A stretch of 64,000 nucleotides of DNA from Myxococcales bacterium (GTDB lineage: Bacteria; Myxococcota_A; Polyangia; Fen-1088): the NCBI GenBank assembly GCA_022184915.1, contig JAGTJU010000001.1:372001-436000 (forward strand). Reading direction: 5' to 3'. The translations under genes were made by a program, and so were the position numbers. Positions 58,717-64,000 of this stretch are shown piece by piece (position 1 is the first letter of the stretch; every line of letters begins with the position of its first letter). The notes under the pieces were generated by a model. That model made no database searches. It was given only the letters and a program-made list of their open reading frames with translations, and had not been told where the DNA came from.

Positions 58717-61700
58717 GTGGGGAAGTCCAAGGCGCCAAAACAGGACGATAACGCTCAGATGAGCCAGCAGACGAACGGACTTCCGGAGGATTTTCCCGCC
58801 GAAATCAACGAGCAAGTGGCTGCAGCGCTTGCCGCGGAGGGCGAGTCGATCGACAAGGCCATCGATGCCTGGAAGAAGGTCGTGCAGTCCGCACCCGCTG
58901 CGTGGGCGCCCCGGCGCGAGCTGGCGCGGGTCTACAAGCAGGCCGAGCGCTGGAAGAACTACGCCGACGTGCTCAGCGAGAGCGTGGACAAGGCTGCCTG
59001 GCCGTCCGAAGAGCAAAAGGTGTCTTTGCTCTGGGAGATGGTGGAGGTCTACCGCGACCGTCTGAAGCTCAACCAAAAGGTGATCTCGAGCTTCACCCAG
59101 ATCCTCACGATCCAGCCCGAGAACGTCGCCGCGGTGGACGCCCTCGCCGAACAGTACGAGGCCATGAACCGATGGCCCGACGTGATTTCGCTCATGCGAA
59201 AGAAGGTCGAGGTGGTCGAGTCTACGGAGGAGAAGATCGCGCTGCATTTGCGGGTGGCGAACCTCTACCTCGAGAAGTTCTCGAACCAGGCAGAAGCCAT
59301 CAAGGCCTTCGAGGCCGTCCTGGACCTCGATCCCGGAAACCGCCAAGCGCTCGACTACCTCAAGCAGATGTACGAGAAGCGGCGCGATTGGGACAAGCTT
59401 CTCAAGTTGCAGCTGTCCGAGATCGAACAGCTCTCCGACGCTTCGGAGCGGGTGCGCCGGTTGCTCGACGTTGCAAAGCTCGCCTCCGAACGCCTCAAAC
59501 GGGCGCCTGTGTCCATCGAGCTTTGGGAGAAGGTGCTTGCCGAGGCACCCGATAACGCCGAGGCCTTGGCCGAGCTCGAGAAGCTTTACGAGCGCGAGAA
59601 GAACTACGAACGCCTGGCCGCCATCCTCGAACAGCGGGTGGGCCTGAGACTCACCGACGCTGATCCAGCCCAGGTGCTGGTGAAGCTCGCCACGCTCTAC
59701 AACGACCGGCTCGAAAACAACGAAAAGGCGATCGCGACGTGGCAGAAACTGCTCTCGATCGATCCTGAGAACCGCAGGGCGCAAGACGCGGTCAAAAAGC
59801 TTTACCTCACGCTCAAAGACTGGGATGCACTCGAGCAGTTCTACGCGGCTCAGAACCGCTGGGACGAATTCGTCCGCGTGCTCGAAAGACAGGCCGAGAC
59901 CGAAGAGGCTCCTGCGCGTGTAACCCTTGCGCTCAAGATTGGTGCCCTTTATCGAGACCGGCTCGAGCGGACCGATCGGGCCGTGCGGGCTTTCGAAAAA
60001 GCGCTCGAGGTGGACGTCAACAGCTTGGCTGCGGCACAGGCGCTCGAGCCCCTCTACGAACAGGCAGGAGACGCGGCAAGGCTTGCCAACGTCCTCAAAG
60101 TCAGACTGTCTCACACCACAGATCGCGCCGAGCGCCAGTCGCGCATGCTCCGGATCGTTGAGCTTCTGGATGGTGCAGGCCGCAACAAGTCAGGCGCAGC
60201 GGAGATGGCCTTGCAAGCCTTCGTGGAAGGCCCTGACGCAGGCTGGACGCGGGAATGGTGCGAGCGCCTTGCAGGCGAGGTGGGCAACTGGGAAGCCCTG
60301 GCGGCTACCTACGAGGAGGGCCTTGCGCACGCGGAAGGCGAGACCGCGCTGGCCATTCTCCGAACGCTGGCGCGGGTGTACGAACGTGAGCTCGTGGACG
60401 CCGAGGCCGCCATCGTGCGTTTCAAGAGGGTGCTCGATCGTGCACCCGATGACGAAGAGGCCGTGGATGCCCTTCAGAGGCTCTTCATCGCGACGGAGCG
60501 CTACGAGGATCTTCTGGCCATTTACGACAAGAAGCTGGCACTGGCCCACTCGGACGAAGAGCGGCGCGAGGTGCGTTTCAAGCTGGCGAGCCTCTACGAG
60601 GACGAGGTCAAAGACGCAGGCAAGGCCATCGCCGCATACAAAGAGATCCTGAGAGAGGTCCCTGAGGATCGCCACGCCCTCCAGGCACTCGATCGTCTGT
60701 ATACGGCCACCGCCAACTGGAAAGAGTTGGCGACGACGCTCGGAAAAGAGCTGTCACTTTCGCACGACGAAGCCGGATCTGCCGACCTCATCTACAAGCT
60801 GGGGAAGGTCAAGCAGCAGCATTTGGCCGACCCGTCGGGCGCGACGGAGGCCTTCACGCGCGCTTTGGCGCTTGCGCCGAGCCACGAGGGCGCGCGCGCC
60901 GCCATGGAGGCCTACCTCGAGGATCCTACCTTCCAACTGGTGGCGGTGGCCGCGCTCGAGCCCATCTACGAAAAATCGCAGGACCTCGAACGCATGGCTG
61001 AGGTCCAAAAGATCAAGCTTGCGCACGAGTCGGACAAGCTGGGACGTGTGAACCTGCTGTTGCGGATCGGCGCCTTGGAGTCGGCACTCGACCGCTCCGC
61101 AGAGGCCTTCTCGGCCTACTCGGACGCGTTCAAGGAAAACCCGGCCTCCGGCAAGGCCCGAGCAGCCCTGCAAGATTTGGCGGGGGTCCTCGATCGCTGG
61201 CCGACCTTCGCCGGTTTGTACGAGGACGCGTTGGCGTCCGGGGGGATCGAGCCCTCGCTCGAACGTGAGCTGCTCACGACGCTGGCTGAGACCTACGATA
61301 CGCGTCTGGACCGATCGGACAAGGCCGTCGAGTGCCTGCAGCGCGCTCAGGAGATTGCCCCCGAGGACGCATCGGCGCTCGACTCTCTCATCAACCTCTA
61401 CACCCGCACGGAACGCTGGCCGGAGTTGGTCGAGACTCTCAAGCGCAAGGCCGAACTGGTGACGGATGCCGGCGCCCGCGAGGACGTTCACGAGCGCATC
61501 GCGACCATCGCGGAGGAGATGATCGGCAACCACGGCGAGGCGATCGCGGCTTGGAAGGAAGTGCTGGCGGAGAACGACGCCAGCGTTCGCGCGCTACGCG
61601 CCCTCGACCGGCTCTACGTCTCCGAGGGGCTCGACACGGAGCTCGCTGACAACCTGCAACGCCAGCTCGACCTCAGCGGCGAGCCCGATGAGGTGGTCAC

Positions 61701-64000
61701 CCTTCTGTCGCGGCTCGGTCATCTGCGAGAGCGTCGCTTGGGCGACCTCGCCGCCGCGGTCGAGACCTACCGCCGCCTGCTCGACATCGAGCCTGTGCAC
61801 GCGGAGACCATCACCGCGCTCGAGCGCATTCTGCCCAACCCTTCGTTCGAGCAAACACTGGCGGAACTGCTCGAGCCCGTGTATCGGGCGCGTGGCGACT
61901 TCGCTTCGCTCGTGCGTGTGATCGAGATCCAGATCAAGCACCTCACCGATGGGGCACAACGCTTGGCGCGCCTACAGGAGGTGGCTACCTGCTACGAGGA
62001 CGGACTCGATGACCCGATGAAAGCCTACGAGGCTTTGTCGCGTGCGCTCGGCGAAGACCCGTTGGATGCCGAGAGCCAGCGACGTATCGAGCGCTTGGCT
62101 CGGGTGCTTGGACGCTTCGAGGATCTGATTGGGCGTTACCGCAAGCTGGTGGGGGCGGTCTCCGAACCGGAGCTCAAACGGGAACTCCTCCACAAAGTAG
62201 CCCAACTCGCCTCCCAGGAGGTGGGACGTGATGACCTGGCCGCCCAGGCCTACCTCGAAGCGATCGAGGTAGCCCCTTCGGACCTGGAAGCGGCCAACGC
62301 GCTCGAAGCGATCTACACGCGGCTCGGTGACTACCGTCAGCTTGTCGAGCTGTACCGCAAGAAGATGGACATGGTGCCGAACCCACTAGAGCGCAAAGAG
62401 CTCGGGTACAAGGCCGCTCAGATCTATGAAGAGATCCTCGAGACACCCGAAGATGCGATCGGTGCGTTCAAGCAGATTCTTGCCGTCGACGATACCGACG
62501 TGGGCGCGCTCGACAACCTCGAACGCCTGTATCTCCGTCTCGAGCGCTGGACCGATCTCAAGGACGTCTACAGCCGCAAGGCGGAGCTGTCGCAAGACGC
62601 CGGCGATCGGAAACGAAACCTGTACGTGCTTGGACAGGTGTACGATCGCGAGCTCGGCGATGCAGAGCGTGCCATCGAGACCTATAGCTCGGTGCTCGAC
62701 ATCGACGCGAACGACTTCGACGCCGTGCAGGCCTTGGATCGCCTGTACGCAAAGACGGAGCGTTGGTATGACTTGCTGTCGGTTTTGGAGCGCCAGACCG
62801 AGCTTTCGCCCTCCAGCGCCGAGATCGTCTCGCTTCGCTACCGCATCGGAAATCTCTGGCGCGATCAGCTGGGAGATCTGACCCGGGCCGTGGAGGCCTA
62901 CGGGCAAGTGCTGGCGGTCGACCCCATGCACGAGCAAACGCTCGCCGCGCTCGAAGACATGATGGCCGAGGGGCAAGAGCCCATCTTGGCCGCCCGGGTG
63001 CTCGAGCCCATCTACGAGGGAACGAGCGATTGGGACCGCGTGGTCCACGTCTACGAGGTCATGGTGGCGCATACGCAGGACGCCCCCGCGAAGCTCGAGC
63101 TCTTGTGGCAAATCGCCCGCATCCAGGAACGGCAGCTGAATGATTTCGACGCTGCGTTTGGGGCCTACGCGCGCGCGTTGGCCGTGGAGCCCGCGAACGC
63201 CGACACGGTAGCGCACCTCGACCGCTTGGCGCAGGTCACCGCGCGTTGGTCTGACATGGCCGCGCTGCTCGAAGGGCAACTCGACAACATTCAGGAAACG
63301 CGTTTGCAAGTGGAGACCCTCCTGCGTGTAGCGCGCATCTACGAAGAGGAGACCCGCGAAGACGACAAGGCCATCGAAGCCTACAAGCGGGTGGCGCACA
63401 TCGAGCCCGAGCGCCGAGATGGACTCGACGCTCTCGACCGTCTCTACAGCAAAGCTCAGCGGTGGGAAGACCTGGCCGAGGTTCTTCGCAAAGAGATCCG
63501 CCTGGCCAACACGGAAGAGGAGATCATTTCCTTCACGTTCCGCTTGGCGCAGGTGCTCGAGCTGGCGCTCATCGACATCCCTGGTGCCGTCGAGTGCTAT
63601 CAGGACATTCTCAATGCCGATCCCGCTCACCCGGAAACCCGGGCCGCGCTCGAGAATTTGCTACGCGCGGGTACCATGCAGGGCGAGATCGCCCAGATCC
63701 TCGAGCCGCTCTACCGGCTCGGAGAAGAGTGGGAAAAGCTGGTCGAGCTTTACCAGGCCGAGCTTCAGCGGCTGCAGGGTGCGGGAGAAGTTCTTTCGTC
63801 GGCCAAGGACGAGCGCGCCAACTTGCTCCGGCGCTTGGCCGATATCGCCGAAAACAAGCTCTATGACCAGGTCGGCGCTTTCGACTGGTGGTGCCGTTTA
63901 ATGCTGGAGGATCCTGCCAACGAGCAAGCCTTCGAGGAACTGCTGCGTTTGGCGCGTATCACGCACCAGTGGGAGATGTACGTAGGAACCTTGACCGAGG
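58717..64000 (+). CDS. Giant TPR-repeat protein, AgmK/GltI-like, 3' end outside the window
   Basis: A GTG at 58717 follows GGAGG (58706-58710). The frame stays open to the window end, giving at least 1761 residues. There is no signal peptide. The sequence is a long series of TPR-like units with a recurring pattern of A-I-x2-Y-x2-V-L-x2-D-P, then A-L-x2-L-x2-L-Y-x4-R-W-x2-L, and L-x3-A-x-L-Y-E. Size, composition and position at the end of the Glt-like series match AgmK/GltI of Myxococcus, the very large gliding TPR protein. The next expected gene beyond the window is an AgmX/GltJ-like one (inference). Confidence 0.78.
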   Translation, partial: MGKSKAPKQDDNAQMSQQTNGLPEDFPAEINEQVAAALAAEGESIDKAIDAWKKVVQSAPAAWAPRRELARVYKQAERWKNYADVLSESVDKAAWPSEEQKVSLLWEMVEVYRDRLKLNQKVISSFTQILTIQPENVAAVDALAEQYEAMNRWPDVISLMRKKVEVVESTEEKIALHLRVANLYLEKFSNQAEAIKAFEAVLDLDPGNRQALDYLKQMYEKRRDWDKLLKLQLSEIEQLSDASERVRRLLDVAKLASERLKRAPVSIELWEKVLAEAPDNAEALAELEKLYEREKNYERLAAILEQRVGLRLTDADPAQVLVKLATLYNDRLENNEKAIATWQKLLSIDPENRRAQDAVKKLYLTLKDWDALEQFYAAQNRWDEFVRVLERQAETEEAPARVTLALKIGALYRDRLERTDRAVRAFEKALEVDVNSLAAAQALEPLYEQAGDAARLANVLKVRLSHTTDRAERQSRMLRIVELLDGAGRNKSGAAEMALQAFVEGPDAGWTREWCERLAGEVGNWEALAATYEEGLAHAEGETALAILRTLARVYERELVDAEAAIVRFKRVLDRAPDDEEAVDALQRLFIATERYEDLLAIYDKKLALAHSDEERREVRFKLASLYEDEVKDAGKAIAAYKEILREVPEDRHALQALDRLYTATANWKELATTLGKELSLSHDEAGSADLIYKLGKVKQQHLADPSGATEAFTRALALAPSHEGARAAMEAYLEDPTFQLVAVAALEPIYEKSQDLERMAEVQKIKLAHESDKLGRVNLLLRIGALESALDRSAEAFSAYSDAFKENPASGKARAALQDLAGVLDRWPTFAGLYEDALASGGIEPSLERELLTTLAETYDTRLDRSDKAVECLQRAQEIAPEDASALDSLINLYTRTERWPELVETLKRKAELVTDAGAREDVHERIATIAEEMIGNHGEAIAAWKEVLAENDASVRALRALDRLYVSEGLDTELADNLQRQLDLSGEPDEVVTLLSRLGHLRERRLGDLAAAVETYRRLLDIEPVHAETITALERILPNPSFEQTLAELLEPVYRARGDFASLVRVIEIQIKHLTDGAQRLARLQEVATCYEDGLDDPMKAYEALSRALGEDPLDAESQRRIERLARVLGRFEDLIGRYRKLVGAVSEPELKRELLHKVAQLASQEVGRDDLAAQAYLEAIEVAPSDLEAANALEAIYTRLGDYRQLVELYRKKMDMVPNPLERKELGYKAAQIYEEILETPEDAIGAFKQILAVDDTDVGALDNLERLYLRLERWTDLKDVYSRKAELSQDAGDRKRNLYVLGQVYDRELGDAERAIETYSSVLDIDANDFDAVQALDRLYAKTERWYDLLSVLERQTELSPSSAEIVSLRYRIGNLWRDQLGDLTRAVEAYGQVLAVDPMHEQTLAALEDMMAEGQEPILAARVLEPIYEGTSDWDRVVHVYEVMVAHTQDAPAKLELLWQIARIQERQLNDFDAAFGAYARALAVEPANADTVAHLDRLAQVTARWSDMAALLEGQLDNIQETRLQVETLLRVARIYEEETREDDKAIEAYKRVAHIEPERRDGLDALDRLYSKAQRWEDLAEVLRKEIRLANTEEEIISFTFRLAQVLELALIDIPGAVECYQDILNADPAHPETRAALENLLRAGTMQGEIAQILEPLYRLGEEWEKLVELYQAELQRLQGAGEVLSSAKDERANLLRRLADIAENKLYDQVGAFDWWCRLMLEDPANEQAFEELLRLARITHQWEMYVGTLTE

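Noticed and set aside
58537-60114. A 525-codon minus-strand frame opposite the start of the giant TPR gene
   Set aside because: The plus-strand frame has a GGAGG-preceded start and clear TPR repeats; the antisense frame is a mirror artefact.

Overview
The window is a GC-rich chromosomal segment with dense, mostly short-spaced genes on both strands. Its gene content points to a member of the Myxococcota (a myxobacterium or close relative). Supporting this are many secreted TPR proteins, Gly/Ala-rich lipoproteins, a Ser/Thr kinase paired with a sigma factor, a protein ending in the AgmX/PglI C-terminal domain, and a long run of genes whose order and domains match the Myxococcus gliding-motility (Agl/Glt) locus. 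No rRNA, tRNA, CRISPR array, insertion sequence or prophage was recognised. This is core plus lineage-specific chromosome rather than an island. The taxonomic call is inference.

Layout. 1-10.8 kb: end of a YheT-type hydrolase, a tandem-domain lipoprotein, a TPR protein, a divergent sigma-factor/Ser-Thr-kinase pair whose start codons overlap, a class V aminotransferase, a large membrane/alpha-barrel protein and a ChaN-like lipoprotein. 10.8-13.6 kb: D-lactate dehydrogenase overlapped by a STAS gene, a Rid-family protein and a lipoprotein. 13.7-16.3 kb: fmdB-groES-groEL heat-shock operon with promoter and terminator. 16.3-26.4 kb: receiver-GGDEF diguanylate cyclase, a TetR-controlled RND efflux operon (tolC-like, tetR, adaptor, RND pump) with a palindromic operator, and an ABC-2 exporter. 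26.6-32.5 kb: heme oxygenase, TAXI-type binding protein, ahpC-ahpD behind an OxyR-like operator, then an ArsR regulator divergent from an exported arsenate-reductase-like enzyme and a DsbD-like electron carrier. 32.5-39.1 kb: MscS channel, PilZ protein, HtrA protease, frataxin, zinc-ribbon membrane protein, a frameshifted four-helix membrane gene and a membrane-anchored kinase resembling the animal secretory kinase FAM20C. 39.1-46.6 kb: rimO, nadA, a metallophosphatase-like/multiheme lipoprotein and the rpsP-khpA-rimM-trmD-rplS operon. 46.6-64 kb: yraN, a Cys-rich lipoprotein and the gliding-type cluster: three TPR proteins, a 94-residue exported protein, an FHA/transmembrane/AgmX-C-terminal protein, a TPR lipoprotein and a giant TPR protein that runs off the window.

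How the parts fit. Several units are self-contained. The RND operon carries its own repressor and operator. The AhpC/AhpD pair has an OxyR-type site. The ArsR/ArsC-like/DsbD-like set looks like a regulated envelope thiol-redox pathway. The Glt-like genes should together make the periplasmic and inner-membrane parts of an envelope-spanning complex. The observations I consider most worth following are the bacterial FAM20C-like kinase (38022-39077), the exported three-cysteine arsenate-reductase-like protein paired with DsbD (30451-32513), and the sigma/kinase pair with interlocked starts (about 4804).
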